NCBI RefSeq assembly: GCF_000966195.1
Contig: NZ_LAHL01000011.1
Coordinates: 62,001-126,000, forward strand
Reading direction: 5' to 3'
Length of the DNA: 64,000 bases
From: Domibacillus robiginosus
Lineage (GTDB): Bacteria > Bacillota > Bacilli > Bacillales > Domibacillaceae
The notes beneath the pieces are model-generated. The model was not told the origin of the DNA. It searched no databases and was given only the letters and a program-made list of their open reading frames with translations. Shown piece after piece: positions 1 to 10,303 of this stretch. The translations under genes and the position numbers were made by a program. The stretch's first letter is position 1, and every line of letters starts with the position of its first letter.

Positions 1-47
1 GCCTTCATAAATCTTCTATCCTAACCATATACATAATTAAACAATAA

Positions 48-61
48 ATAAAGCGGTTTCA
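48..61 (-). promoter_or_regulatory. candidate cre (CcpA) site upstream of acsA
   Basis: Read on the minus strand the 14 bases are TGAAACCGCTTTAT, matching the cre consensus TGWAANCGNTNWCA at 12 of 14 positions. In B. subtilis the acsA-acuA intergenic region carries cre sites for carbon catabolite repression. A divergent acu operon would lie just left of the window but cannot be seen. The site is well upstream of the acsA promoter, so it may serve the divergent gene more than acsA. Confidence 0.5.
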
Positions 62-112
62 CTAAAAATTCAAAGAATCCTTACAATCTTCATAAATTTA
101 ATTTTGTATAAA

Positions 113-141
113 TTGTGAAAAATCTGGATGTATTATATAAT
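113..141 (+). promoter_or_regulatory. acsA sigma-A promoter
   Basis: The -35 is TTGTGA (113-118) and the -10 is TATAAT (136-141), with a 17-base spacer. Transcription would start near 148, about 30 bases before the acsA start codon. Confidence 0.65.
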
Positions 142-178
142 AAAAGTGCATTCATCATACATAAGGGGGAATCGGTTT

Positions 179-1897
179 ATGAAATTGGAAGCGCTATCAG
201 CTGTGAAGGGGAATTATAACTTAGCGAATTACGATGAGACGTATACTTCCTTTGATTGGACAGAAGCAGAAAAAGCTTTTTCCTGGTCTCAAACGGGCAA
301 AGTAAACGCCGCATATGAAGCGATCGACCGTCATGCCGAATCTGAAAAAAGGGAGAAAGTGGCGCTTTATTACCGGGATGCCAGCCGTAATGAGCAATAC
401 ACCTTCGCGGAGATGAAGGCGAACACCAACAAAGCAGCCAATGTATTAAAACAGTATGGGGACCTTCAAAAAGGGGATCGTGTGTTTATTTTTATGCCGC
501 GTTCACCAGAGCTTTATTTTGCAGCATTGGGGGCGATTAAAGCAGGAGCCATAGTGGGCCCGTTGTTTGAAGCGTTTATGGAAGGAGCGGTACGCGACCG
601 TCTTGAAGACAGTGAGGCACGGATGATTATTACGACACCGGAGCTGGCCAGCCGTATTCCAGTGAACGAGCTACCAAAGCTGGAAAAAGTATTTATCGTA
701 TCTGATAGCGTAGAAGAAAATGAAAAGCAAATTGATTTCATGCAGAAATGGCAGGAAGCATCAGATCAGTTTGAGATTGAATGGGTAGACCGCCAGGATG
801 GAATGCTGCTTCATTATACATCCGGTTCAACTGGAAAACCTAAAGGGGTTTTGCACGTACATAATGCAATGATTCAGCAATATCAAACAGCCAAGTGGGT
901 GCTTGACCTGCAGGAGGATGACGTATATTGGTGCACAGCGGATCCCGGCTGGGTAACAGGTACAGCTTATGGCATTTTCGGTCCATGGCTGACCGGCTCT
1001 ACAAACGTCATTGTTGGGGGACGCTTCAGTCCAGAAGCATGGTATGGAACGATTGAAGAGTATAAAGTAAGCGTCTGGTACAGTGCGCCAACCGCTTTCC
1101 GGATGTTGATGGGCGCTGGCGATGAAGTGGTGAAAAAGTTTGACTTGTCGTCCTTGCGCCACATTTTAAGCGTTGGAGAGCCATTAAATCCAGAGGTGGT
1201 ACGCTGGGGGAAAAAAGTCTTTGACCTTCGCATTCACGATACATGGTGGATGACAGAAACAGGCGCTCAAGTGATTTGCAACTATCCGGCAATGGATATT
1301 CGTCCGGGCTCAATGGGAAAACCAATTCCAGGCGTGAAAGCAGCGATTGTAGATGATCAGGGCAATGAGCTGCCGCCAAACCGAATGGGCAACCTGGCAA
1401 TCAAAAAAGGGTGGCCGTCTATGATGGCAGCGATTTGGAACAACGAAGCCAAATATGAATCTTATTTTATGCCGGGTGACTGGTATGTATCCGGAGATTC
1501 AGCATACATGGATGAAGACGGCTATTTTTGGTTCCAGGGCCGTGTCGATGATGTGATTATGACCGCAGGAGAGCGCGTTGGCCCATTTGAAGTAGAAAGC
1601 AAGCTTGTCGAACATCCTGCTATCGCTGAAGCAGGCGTGATTGGAAAACCAGATCCAGTCCGGGGAGAAGTGATTAAAGCGTTTATTGCACTTCGTGACG
1701 GATATGAGCAATCAGACGACTTAAAAGAAGAAATCCGCCAATTCGTGAAAACGGGCCTTGCTGCTCATGCTGCTCCACGCGAAATCGAGTTCCGTGACAA
1801 GCTTCCAAAAACACGCTCCGGCAAAATTATGCGCCGCGTCTTGAAAGCATGGGAGCTTGATCTGCCGACGGGTGATTTATCGACGATGGAAGACTAA
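179..1897 (+). CDS. acsA: acetyl-CoA synthetase
   Basis: This is an AMP-forming acetate:CoA ligase that activates acetate to acetyl-CoA through acetyl-adenylate in the cytoplasm. The 572 aa length equals B. subtilis AcsA. The P-loop-like adenylation motif YTSGSTGKPKG lies near residues 220-230, a GDSAYMDEDGYF hinge segment follows, and the C-terminal PKTRSGKIMRR motif carries Lys549, the residue that AcuA acetylates in B. subtilis. I chose the ATG at 179 because AAGGGGGA precedes it by 8 bases; an in-frame ATG at 128 overlaps the -10 region and has no ribosome site. The gene is monocistronic, with its own promoter and terminator. Confidence 0.95.
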   Translation: MKLEALSAVKGNYNLANYDETYTSFDWTEAEKAFSWSQTGKVNAAYEAIDRHAESEKREKVALYYRDASRNEQYTFAEMKANTNKAANVLKQYGDLQKGDRVFIFMPRSPELYFAALGAIKAGAIVGPLFEAFMEGAVRDRLEDSEARMIITTPELASRIPVNELPKLEKVFIVSDSVEENEKQIDFMQKWQEASDQFEIEWVDRQDGMLLHYTSGSTGKPKGVLHVHNAMIQQYQTAKWVLDLQEDDVYWCTADPGWVTGTAYGIFGPWLTGSTNVIVGGRFSPEAWYGTIEEYKVSVWYSAPTAFRMLMGAGDEVVKKFDLSSLRHILSVGEPLNPEVVRWGKKVFDLRIHDTWWMTETGAQVICNYPAMDIRPGSMGKPIPGVKAAIVDDQGNELPPNRMGNLAIKKGWPSMMAAIWNNEAKYESYFMPGDWYVSGDSAYMDEDGYFWFQGRVDDVIMTAGERVGPFEVESKLVEHPAIAEAGVIGKPDPVRGEVIKAFIALRDGYEQSDDLKEEIRQFVKTGLAAHAAPREIEFRDKLPKTRSGKIMRRVLKAWELDLPTGDLSTMED

Positions 1898-1909
1898 CAA
1901 GTTTGAACG

Positions 1910-1938
1910 GCTGCTCCGAAATGTGGAGCAGCTTTTTT
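1910..1938 (+). terminator. acsA intrinsic terminator
   Basis: Stem GCTGCTCC/GGAGCAGC with a 7-base loop, followed by six T. Confidence 0.9.
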
Positions 1939-1977
1939 AGTGAAGCTCGAGATCATGTAACAAAGAACAATTTCCGT

Positions 1978-2006
1978 TTGACAAACAAAGTGGTGCAGGC
2001 TACAAT
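1978..2006 (+). promoter_or_regulatory. tyrS sigma-A promoter
   Basis: Consensus TTGACA (1978-1983), a 17-base spacer and TACAAT (2001-2006). It lies just upstream of the T-box leader, giving a transcription start near 2013. Confidence 0.85.
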
Positions 2007-2012
2007 GTTTGT

Positions 2013-3542
<1,530 letters not shown>

Positions 3543-3571
3543 TAAGCAGGTAAAATGTACAGGAATAAAAG

Positions 3572-3601
3572 AAAACCGCCGCATAAAAGTGGCGGTTTTT
3601 T
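3572..3601 (+). terminator. tyrS intrinsic terminator
   Basis: AACCGCC/GGCGGTT stem with a 10-base loop and a T-run. Confidence 0.9.
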
Positions 3602-3722
3602 CAATTTGATGCTAAAAAATAATGCCTGTTTATGGTAAGCTGAAAGGCAGTGAAAAAAAGCCGCATTTCGTTCAATGGAAAAAATAATAGTAATCTATTA
3701 CAAGGCAGGGAGTAACGAAAAA

Positions 3723-4940
3723 GTGAAGAAAACAAACTTTAAATTGAAAAAAAAGTATTATATAGGGATAGGAACGGCTATAGCTGCCATGATCACAGGG
3801 CTTTTTTGGGGAAACCCGCATGTTGCTGTAATGGATTCAACCTTTATTTTGCATGCCTTTTTTTTAGCTAGTTTTTCTTTTTGCCTGGTCTTATATCCAA
3901 TTTTTAAAAGTCGTATAATGAAGGCTGTAACCCTTATAACAGCCAGTGCTTATTTCTATACCATTTTCTTTTTATATCCAGATACATGGTCTACGTTCAT
4001 ATATATTTGTTTAATTCCAGCAGTTTCTATCTTCTTCTTTGATTCCGTACTTTTTTACTTCACGCTCATTTTAAATAGCTTGTTTATCACAAGTGTATTT
4101 GGTTATATCATGTTCAATAGACAGAGTGAGCTATTCTTTTTAACAAGTCAGGATGTAATAGGGAACATCATCAACTTTTTAGGGAGTCAGCTCATTTTAT
4201 TTGTTCTTTATTATGTTACCTATTTACGGATTAAAAGACAGCAGGATGACTATGAACATATTCAACAGTCAGAGCGAATCAAAACAGCCGGACAATTAGC
4301 AGCTGCAGTTGCACATGAAATAAGAAATCCGCTAACGGTTGTGAAAGGATTTTTACAGCTATATGAACAAGACTCCTCATACAATGAAGAAACAAAAAAG
4401 CACTTTGCTTTAATGATAGATGAGCTCAATACGGCAGAGAAAGTGATTTCTCAATTTTTAACGCTTTCTGCGCCAAGCAAAGAAGTGAATATGGAAAAAA
4501 TAAAGGTAAAAGAAAGTCTCTACAGTGTAACAGGCCTGCTTCATTCATATGGCCTGCTGCATGCAAATCAGATTAAGTTAGAAGTGGAGGAAGAGTGCTT
4601 AATTGCGGCCAATCAAATGGAATTCAAGCAATTATGCATTAATCTCATTAAAAACGCGATAGAAGCGTCTGAAGACGGCGATTCTGTACTTGTTCGGGCA
4701 AAACGGGTGAAAAAAAACGTAGAAATTAGCGTTATCGATTATGGAAAGGGCATGTCAGAAACAGAAATTCAATCACTGGGCACTCCTTTTTATTCATTAA
4801 AAAGCAAAGGAACCGGCCTCGGCTTAATGATTTGCTTTAATATCGTAAAAAAATACAAAGGAACAATCCGCTTTCAAAGCGTAAAAGAAAAAGGGACAAC
4901 AGTAACAATTCAGTTTCCTTTGTATGAAGACACGGTATAA
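3723..4940 (+). CDS. membrane sensor histidine kinase, sporulation-kinase (KinB-like) type
   Basis: About 405 aa. Roughly six hydrophobic helices fill residues 12-168, with almost no extracytoplasmic loop. A HisKA domain follows, with the H-box VAHEIRNPLT (His198), an N-box NLIKNAIEAS, and G1/G2 motifs DYGKGM and GTGLGL. This layout resembles Bacillus KinB-like sporulation kinases, which phosphorylate a separate receiver (Spo0F in B. subtilis). No response regulator is adjacent, so it is an orphan kinase; the target is inferred only. GTG at 3723 follows an AGGGAG site; an in-frame ATG at 3675 has no ribosome site. It sits between tyrS and rpsD, which are neighbours in B. subtilis. Confidence 0.8.
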   Translation: MKKTNFKLKKKYYIGIGTAIAAMITGLFWGNPHVAVMDSTFILHAFFLASFSFCLVLYPIFKSRIMKAVTLITASAYFYTIFFLYPDTWSTFIYICLIPAVSIFFFDSVLFYFTLILNSLFITSVFGYIMFNRQSELFFLTSQDVIGNIINFLGSQLILFVLYYVTYLRIKRQQDDYEHIQQSERIKTAGQLAAAVAHEIRNPLTVVKGFLQLYEQDSSYNEETKKHFALMIDELNTAEKVISQFLTLSAPSKEVNMEKIKVKESLYSVTGLLHSYGLLHANQIKLEVEEECLIAANQMEFKQLCINLIKNAIEASEDGDSVLVRAKRVKKNVEISVIDYGKGMSETEIQSLGTPFYSLKSKGTGLGLMICFNIVKKYKGTIRFQSVKEKGTTVTIQFPLYEDTV

Positions 4941-4960
4941 ATCTATTTATTGAGCATAAA

Positions 4961-4998
4961 AAAACACCAGCTGTTATGTACATAACAGCTGGTGTTTT
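4961..4998. terminator. bidirectional terminator, kinase gene / rpsD
   Basis: A perfect 38-bp palindrome (18-bp arms around TA) starts with AAAA and ends with TTTT. It therefore reads as a U-tailed hairpin on either strand, between the convergent kinase gene and rpsD. Confidence 0.85.
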
Positions 4999-5022
4999 GC
5001 GTAAATCCATAAAGCGATAAAA

Positions 5023-5625
5023 TTAACGAGAGTAGAACTCTACGATAAGCGCTTCGTTGATTTCTGCTGGAAGTTCAGAACGCTCTGGAAGACGAGTGAA
5101 CGTACCTTCAAGTTTATCAGCATCAAACGTCAAGTAGTCAGGTACGAAGTTGTTTACTTCAACTGCTTCTTTGATGATTGAGAAGTTGCTTGATTTTTCG
5201 CGAACGCCGATTGTTTGGCCGATTTTCACTTGGTATGATGGAATATCAAGACGTTTTCCATCAACAAGGATGTGGCCGTGGTTAACAAGCTGACGAGCTT
5301 GACGACGAGTGCGGGCAAGACCTAAACGGTATACAAGGTTATCAAGACGTGATTCAAGAAGAATCATGAAGTTTTCGCCGTATACGCCTTTTAGTTTACC
5401 AGCGCGGTCAAACAAGTTACGGAATTGACGCTCAGTCACGCCGTACATGTGACGAAGTTTTTGTTTTTCTTGAAGTTGTTGTCCGTATTCAGACATCTTT
5501 TTACGCTGGTTCGGGCCGTGTGGACCTGGAGCGTAAGGGCGTTTTTCGATTTCTTTACCTGTACCGCTAAGAGAAATGCCTAGACGGCGGGATAATTTCC
5601 AGCTTGGACCTGTGTAACGAGCCAT
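5023..5625 (-). CDS. rpsD: 30S ribosomal protein S4
   Basis: Primary 16S rRNA-binding protein of the small subunit. It is 200 aa, the usual Bacillus length. It begins [19 protein letters not shown] and carries the S4 RNA-binding domain around residues 90-150 ([27 protein letters not shown] in part). AAGGAGGAG lies 7 bases before the ATG. It is transcribed leftwards from its own promoter behind a long leader, which in Bacillus is the target of S4 autoregulation. Confidence 0.97.
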   Translation of the reverse strand: MARYTGPSWKLSRRLGISLSGTGKEIEKRPYAPGPHGPNQRKKMSEYGQQLQEKQKLRHMYGVTERQFRNLFDRAGKLKGVYGENFMILLESRLDNLVYRLGLARTRRQARQLVNHGHILVDGKRLDIPSYQVKIGQTIGVREKSSNFSIIKEAVEVNNFVPDYLTFDADKLEGTFTRLPERSELPAEINEALIVEFYSR

Positions 5626-5822
5626 TGAATGACTCCTCCTTCTGTGTTTTTATTTTGTTGTAAAATAAAAACCGGTGTGAATAACTGTCAGCACATTTTG
5701 TTTTCATGCACCATCGCCCTGCAGCAACGGGTTACACGATGCCCCTTTTCCAGATTGATACCTGATAAAGAAACAAAATGACATCCAAACAGCGAACACA
5801 TAGGCTGCATTTATTTTACACA
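5626..5822 (-). ncRNA. rpsD 5' leader, candidate S4 autoregulatory RNA
   Basis: A leader of about 190 bases separates the rpsD promoter from its ribosome site. In B. subtilis, S4 binds the rpsD leader and represses its own synthesis. A conserved-looking block around 5700-5750 (minus strand, containing GTAACCCGTTGCTGCAGGGC) could form the binding core. The placement and length support this; the fold itself was not computed. Confidence 0.6.
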
Positions 5823-5828
5823 AAGAAT

Positions 5829-5857
5829 AGTATATAACGTGCCTACTATAGTGTCAA
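5829..5857 (-). promoter_or_regulatory. rpsD sigma-A promoter
   Basis: On the minus strand TTGACA (5852-5857), a 17-base spacer and TATACT (5829-5834). It begins only about 8 bases after the stop codon of the upstream GAF gene. Confidence 0.85.
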
Positions 5858-5864
5858 CCTTTTC

Positions 5865-6350
5865 TTATAAAAAGCGGACGAGTGTTTCGGCGAACTGAAC
5901 GAGTCCTTTTTCATCCTCTTCGTCAAAACGGTTTGTTTCCGGACTGTCAATATCGAGCACACCCAGCAGTTCACCATCTTTGATTAAAGGAACGACAATT
6001 TCAGACCGGGATGCAGCGTCACAGGCGATATGTCCCGGAAATGCATGTACATCCTCGATACGAAGAGTTTTTCGCTCTGCAGCAGCTGTTCCGCATACAC
6101 CTTTGCTAAATGGAATGCGGACACAGGCGGGAAGTCCCTGGAAAGGACCAAGCACAAGTCCGGTTTTGTTTTCATCCAATACGTAAAACCCAACCCAGTT
6201 AATCCGGGAAAGGAATTGGCCAAGAAGAGCCGACGCATTGGCTAAATTGGCAATCGTATTTGTTTCTCCTGTCAGCAGAGCTTCTAACTGCTTGTTTGCA
6301 AGTGAATATTGTTCTGGTTTCGTTCCAGAGTAAGCGGCGGTTTGAAACAT
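5865..6350 (-). CDS. ytsP: free methionine-(R)-sulfoxide reductase (GAF domain)
   Basis: This 161 aa single-GAF-domain protein belongs to the fRMsr family, which reduces free methionine-R-sulfoxide using thioredoxin. The three family cysteines are present at C76, C86 and C110, with the same 10 and 24 residue spacing as the E. coli enzyme. The motif NWVGFY and the C-terminal GVLDIDSP are also typical. The start is ATG at 6350 with AGAAGGAAGTG upstream. It begins 2 bases after the hisJ stop codon, so the two form an operon. I see no terminator before the rpsD promoter, so some read-through into rpsD is possible. Confidence 0.88.
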   Translation of the reverse strand: MFQTAAYSGTKPEQYSLANKQLEALLTGETNTIANLANASALLGQFLSRINWVGFYVLDENKTGLVLGPFQGLPACVRIPFSKGVCGTAAAERKTLRIEDVHAFPGHIACDAASRSEIVVPLIKDGELLGVLDIDSPETNRFDEEDEKGLVQFAETLVRFL

Positions 6351-6352
6351 GT

Positions 6353-7168
6353 TTAAACACTTCCTTCTATTATAATAGTACGGTCAATTTGCTCTAGACC
6401 CTGACCAATGCCGGCAGCCGCGTGAGCATCTGACCCGTAAACGAGCGGAATACCGAGCGAATAAGCGGCACGGGCAATATCAAGAGGTGGATACGTTTCG
6501 CGGCAAAGGGGCTTAACAAAACCGGCGCCGTTGTAATCGAGTGAATAACCGGCTTTTTTCATTTCCTGGAGCACACGGTTAATCTCCGGCTCGAAAGACT
6601 TTGTACACGGAAACATGCGCTGAAATTTACGGGCGAGCGTAATATGCCCAATTCGAGTCGGTTTACATGGGCCGAGATTTGCCTGCACGGACTTCAATAC
6701 GGTATCATAGTACAACTGATGCACAAATTCAATTGACCCAGCTTCTTTTACGATTCTTTCAAATTCTTCTTCACTAAAATCAATGCAAACAAATTGACCA
6801 TTTAAGGGAAGAAAGTGAACAGATAAAATCGCATCATCTAAATGAGGACCATACTCTGTCAGGAATTGAGTAGTTTCTTTTTCAAAACCTGGAATAAAAT
6901 CAACTTCAAGACCCGTGTATATGGTCAAAGAAGAGGCATACTGTTTTTTTACATATTCAACGTCCCTTAAGTAAAGTTCAAGGTCGCTTTTTCGCATTGA
7001 GCTGTCCCGGCTGGGCGCAGGGTCCATAAAGCCCTCGGGCAACGGTGCGTGTTCTGTAAAGGTGATCTCTGAAAAACCAAGCCCCAGCGCACGTTCAATG
7101 TATTGATCGAATGAATCTGTAGAGCCGTGCGGGCAGTACTGCGTATGAATGTGACCGTCTCTAAGCAT
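6353..7168 (-). CDS. hisJ: histidinol-phosphatase, PHP family
   Basis: Hydrolyses histidinol phosphate, the penultimate step of histidine synthesis. The 271 aa length matches B. subtilis HisJ (268 aa). The PHP metal motifs are visible: GHIHTQYCPHG at the N-terminus, TEHAP near residue 40, a central GLEVDFIPG, and YGSDAHAA near the C-terminus. AAAAAGGAG precedes the ATG by 8 bases. It is cotranscribed with ytsP, and the remaining his genes are not in this window, as in B. subtilis, where hisJ is unlinked. Confidence 0.9.
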   Translation of the reverse strand: MLRDGHIHTQYCPHGSTDSFDQYIERALGLGFSEITFTEHAPLPEGFMDPAPSRDSSMRKSDLELYLRDVEYVKKQYASSLTIYTGLEVDFIPGFEKETTQFLTEYGPHLDDAILSVHFLPLNGQFVCIDFSEEEFERIVKEAGSIEFVHQLYYDTVLKSVQANLGPCKPTRIGHITLARKFQRMFPCTKSFEPEINRVLQEMKKAGYSLDYNGAGFVKPLCRETYPPLDIARAAYSLGIPLVYGSDAHAAAGIGQGLEQIDRTIIIEGSV

Positions 7169-7375
7169 ACGAAAAACTCCTTTTTCTTTTGAAAAGCCAT
7201 TATTTTGACATTTTTTTGCGAAAACTAGTTTAAAAAAACGTAAGTTCCCATTAAAAATGTGAACAATCGTGCTATTATTAAAGATAGTGAAATTATACGC
7301 AATTAGCTGAAAGGACGCAATGAGGCGTTTTCTTTCTATACATACTATTTATTTGTGGTTATGAGGGGGCTTATT

Positions 7376-9073
7376 ATGGTGGGATTTGTCATTGGAGCGA
7401 TCGTTGTCTTACTTGTTTTCCTTATTTATGCAATGATAAGAAAGAAAAAAAATAGGGCTGAAATTGATCAGCTGGATATGAAAAAAACCGAACTGCTTCA
7501 TCGTCCAGTTCATGAAGAGCTGGCTAAAGTAAAAAGACTGAATATGACGGGGCAGACAGAGTCCCTGTTTGATAGATGGCGCACCGAGTGGGATGAAGTC
7601 GTGACAGTTGATATTCCTGCCGTAGATGAAAAACTTTTTCTTTCTGAAGAGCAGACGGATAAATTTCGGTTTGGTGCTGCCCAAAAAACAAATAATGAGA
7701 TTCAAAGCCGCCTTCATCAAATTGAAAAAAAAGTAAATAATATTTTGTCGGAGCTTGAACAATTAGTCGGCAGTGAGGAAAAAAATCGATCTGAAGGTGA
7801 AGACATGCATACGCGCCAGCGAGAAGCCAAAAAAAGGCTTCTTGCACACCGTCATACTTTTGGCAAAGCAGCGAATGTTCTTGAATTACAGCTTGATATC
7901 CTCGCGGGTCGTTTTGAAAAGTTTGCTGATTTAACCGAAGATGGAAACTATCTTGAAGCACGGGAGCTGTTAATGGACATTCAAGCAGAAATGGATGTGA
8001 TGGAGCATAAAATGGCTCGTATCCCTGTGTTGATGACAGAAGTGAATCAGACACTTCCGGCTCAAGTGTCTGAAATTGAACACGGTTATAAAGAAATGAA
8101 GCAGGATGGCTATCTGCTCGACCACTTGCAAATTGAAAAAGAAACAGCGGCGCTAAAGGAAGAGTTAAGTCGGGGACGCGATCTTCTTTTAAAAACAGAA
8201 GTGGGAGAAACAGAGCTTATTGTGTCGGATGCGAGAGACAGCATCGACTTTTTCTATGATCTGCTTGAAAAAGAAGTAATGGCCAAGCACCAGGTTTTAA
8301 AAGATGAAGGAGAAACGGGAACAGCCATTGCTGGAATTAGTGACCAGAACGAGGAGCTGCTTGAAGAAACCGATCTAGTGAAGCAAAGCTATCAGCTTAG
8401 CGGAGAAGAATCTGATGTACCGAAACGGCTGAAAGAGGAAATTTACCATCTTGAGAAACAATACGAAATTTTGCACGGGCGCATTCAAGAAGAAAAAACG
8501 GCTTATTCTTTTCTTCATGATGAATTGAAAGAAATTCAAGCCCGTATCGCCGAGATGAAAAAGGAACAGCAGGGCTTTGCTGCTTTTCTTCAAACACTTC
8601 GAAAAGATGAAGTAGAGGCAGCCGAGGAGCTGCACGGGCTCAGAAGCCGGCTTCAGCAGATTATGCGAAAAGTAAAACAAAGTAATCTTCCTGACATTCC
8701 GGACTACTACCGGGAAATGAGTGAAGATGCGCGGGTGCGTATTCAACAGACGAATACACATTTAAATGAAAAGCCGTTAAATATGAAAGCGGTCCGGGAA
8801 CAGCTGGATGCAGCGAGCGGATCCATTGATCATCTCGCAAACAAAACAGATGAGCTGATTGAACAAGTGGCGCTGGCTGAACGAATGATTCAGTTTGGGA
8901 ACAGGTACCGCCGTACTCACCCTGCTATAGGACCAAAGTTAAATGAAGCTGAACTTGCTTTTCGTCAGGCAGATTACAGCAAAGCATTGGAGCTATGTGC
9001 GACAGCGATCGACAGAGTGGATTCTAAAGGGCTTAAAAAGTTTGATGCCCAGTACAAACAAGAGCAATTGTGA
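7376..9073 (+). CDS. ezrA: septation ring formation regulator EzrA
   Basis: Negative regulator of FtsZ ring formation that also recruits PBP1 to the septum. It is 565 aa (B. subtilis 562). One N-terminal membrane helix (residues 3-22, GFVIGAIVVLLVFLIYAMI) is followed by KKK and a long cytoplasmic, heptad-rich, spectrin-like coiled coil. The C-terminal FGNRYRR segment is the conserved QNR-patch region. I chose ATG at 7376, 6 bases after GAGGGGG; upstream in-frame GTG/ATG codons lack a ribosome site. Confidence 0.95.
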   Translation: MVGFVIGAIVVLLVFLIYAMIRKKKNRAEIDQLDMKKTELLHRPVHEELAKVKRLNMTGQTESLFDRWRTEWDEVVTVDIPAVDEKLFLSEEQTDKFRFGAAQKTNNEIQSRLHQIEKKVNNILSELEQLVGSEEKNRSEGEDMHTRQREAKKRLLAHRHTFGKAANVLELQLDILAGRFEKFADLTEDGNYLEARELLMDIQAEMDVMEHKMARIPVLMTEVNQTLPAQVSEIEHGYKEMKQDGYLLDHLQIEKETAALKEELSRGRDLLLKTEVGETELIVSDARDSIDFFYDLLEKEVMAKHQVLKDEGETGTAIAGISDQNEELLEETDLVKQSYQLSGEESDVPKRLKEEIYHLEKQYEILHGRIQEEKTAYSFLHDELKEIQARIAEMKKEQQGFAAFLQTLRKDEVEAAEELHGLRSRLQQIMRKVKQSNLPDIPDYYREMSEDARVRIQQTNTHLNEKPLNMKAVREQLDAASGSIDHLANKTDELIEQVALAERMIQFGNRYRRTHPAIGPKLNEAELAFRQADYSKALELCATAIDRVDSKGLKKFDAQYKQEQL

Positions 9074-9079
9074 TGCAAG

Positions 9080-9108
9080 GCCGCCTCGAGAAAAAGAGGC
9101 GGCTTTTT
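9080..9108 (+). terminator. ezrA intrinsic terminator
   Basis: GCCGCCTC/GAGGCGGC stem with T5. Confidence 0.92.
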
Positions 9109-9160
9109 CTGTCTCGATGTGCTAACATGGATAAGTAAAAAAAATGAGGAGCAGCGCCAA

Positions 9161-10303
9161 ATGATTTATTTCGACAATAGTGCGACAACGATGCCCGATG
9201 AGTCGGTACTCGAGACATTTATAAAAGCAAGCACACGCTTTTTTGCCAATCCTTCTTCTCTTCATCATGCAGGCATGGAAGCGGAACGGTTTCTTCAAAA
9301 AGCACGATCACAAGTAGCTTCACTGTGCGGTGTGTCGGCTTCAGAAATTATTTTCACGTCAGGCGGAACAGAGTCGAATAACCTGGCGATCAAAGGGACG
9401 GCGCAATTTTACAGGAATAGAGGACGTCACATTATTACTACTCAAATTGAGCATCCATCTGTTTTTGAGGCCTGCCGGGATCTTGAAAGGGAAGGGTTTC
9501 AAGTTACCTACGTAAAGCCGTCTGAAAATGGCATTATTAACCCGGAAGATGTTGAACAGGCCATCACCAATGAAACCATTCTTGTTTCTGTTATGCATGT
9601 GAACAATGAAACAGGAGCGATACAGCCGGTTGAAAAAATTGGTCAAATCGTGAAAAAGCAACCGCAAATCCTTTTTCATGTTGATGCTGTTCAGGGATTC
9701 GGAAAAATACCACTTAACCTGGTCCGTTCAGGTATTGATCTTATGTCTGTGTCCGGACACAAATTAAATGGGTTAAAGGGAACAGGTTTTTTATTCAAGA
9801 AGCAAGGGATACATCTTCTTCCATTGCTCTCAGGCGGAGGACAGGAAAACGGGCTTCGCAGTGGCACAGAACATACCGCTGGCGCTGCATCGCTGGCAAA
9901 AGCGGCCCGGCTCTCATTTGAAGCGGATATGGAGCCCGTTTGGCACATCATTAAATGGATGCGACGCCAGCTGGAAGATCGTCCATGGGTGAATATTCAT
10001 ACGCCCGCTTCAAAGGCTGCTCCGCACATTTTGAATATATCTTTACCTGGCTTAAAGGGAGAAGTTCTTGTACATGCCCTTGAGCAGGAAGGCATTATTG
10101 TTTCAACAACAAGCGCCTGCTCTTCCAAGCTGGCGAAGCCAAGCAGGATACTCCAGGCGATGAATATTAGCAGCGAACTTGCTTCCTCGGCGGTCCGTCT
10201 AAGCTTGTCAACCCGCAACACGATGCAGGAAGCAGAACAATTTATCGACGCACTGGATCGGGTCGTTCCAGTGCTCGCAAAAAAAAGGAATGAACGAACA
10301 TGA
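9161..10303 (+). CDS. nifZ: cysteine desulfurase supplying ThiI
   Basis: PLP-dependent class V aminotransferase-fold enzyme, 380 aa, that turns cysteine into alanine and enzyme-bound persulfide. The PLP lysine is in SGHKLNG (K201) and the active cysteine in TTSACSSK (C320). In B. subtilis the paralogue next to thiI (NifZ) hands sulfur to ThiI for 4-thiouridine in tRNA. The same pairing here, with a 4-base ATGA overlap with thiI, supports that role over general Fe-S assembly. ATG at 9161 follows GAGGAG; upstream in-frame sequence overlaps the ezrA terminator tail. Confidence 0.9.
   Translation: MIYFDNSATTMPDESVLETFIKASTRFFANPSSLHHAGMEAERFLQKARSQVASLCGVSASEIIFTSGGTESNNLAIKGTAQFYRNRGRHIITTQIEHPSVFEACRDLEREGFQVTYVKPSENGIINPEDVEQAITNETILVSVMHVNNETGAIQPVEKIGQIVKKQPQILFHVDAVQGFGKIPLNLVRSGIDLMSVSGHKLNGLKGTGFLFKKQGIHLLPLLSGGGQENGLRSGTEHTAGAASLAKAARLSFEADMEPVWHIIKWMRRQLEDRPWVNIHTPASKAAPHILNISLPGLKGEVLVHALEQEGIIVSTTSACSSKLAKPSRILQAMNISSELASSAVRLSLSTRNTMQEAEQFIDALDRVVPVLAKKRNERT

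Noticed and set aside
128-178. Earlier in-frame ATG for acsA
   Set aside because: It overlaps the -10 region and has no ribosome site; ATG at 179 has AAGGGGGA and gives the 572 aa family length.
3675-3722. ATG start for the histidine kinase at 3675
   Set aside because: No ribosome binding site upstream and it adds 16 residues before the first membrane helix; GTG at 3723 has AGGGAG.
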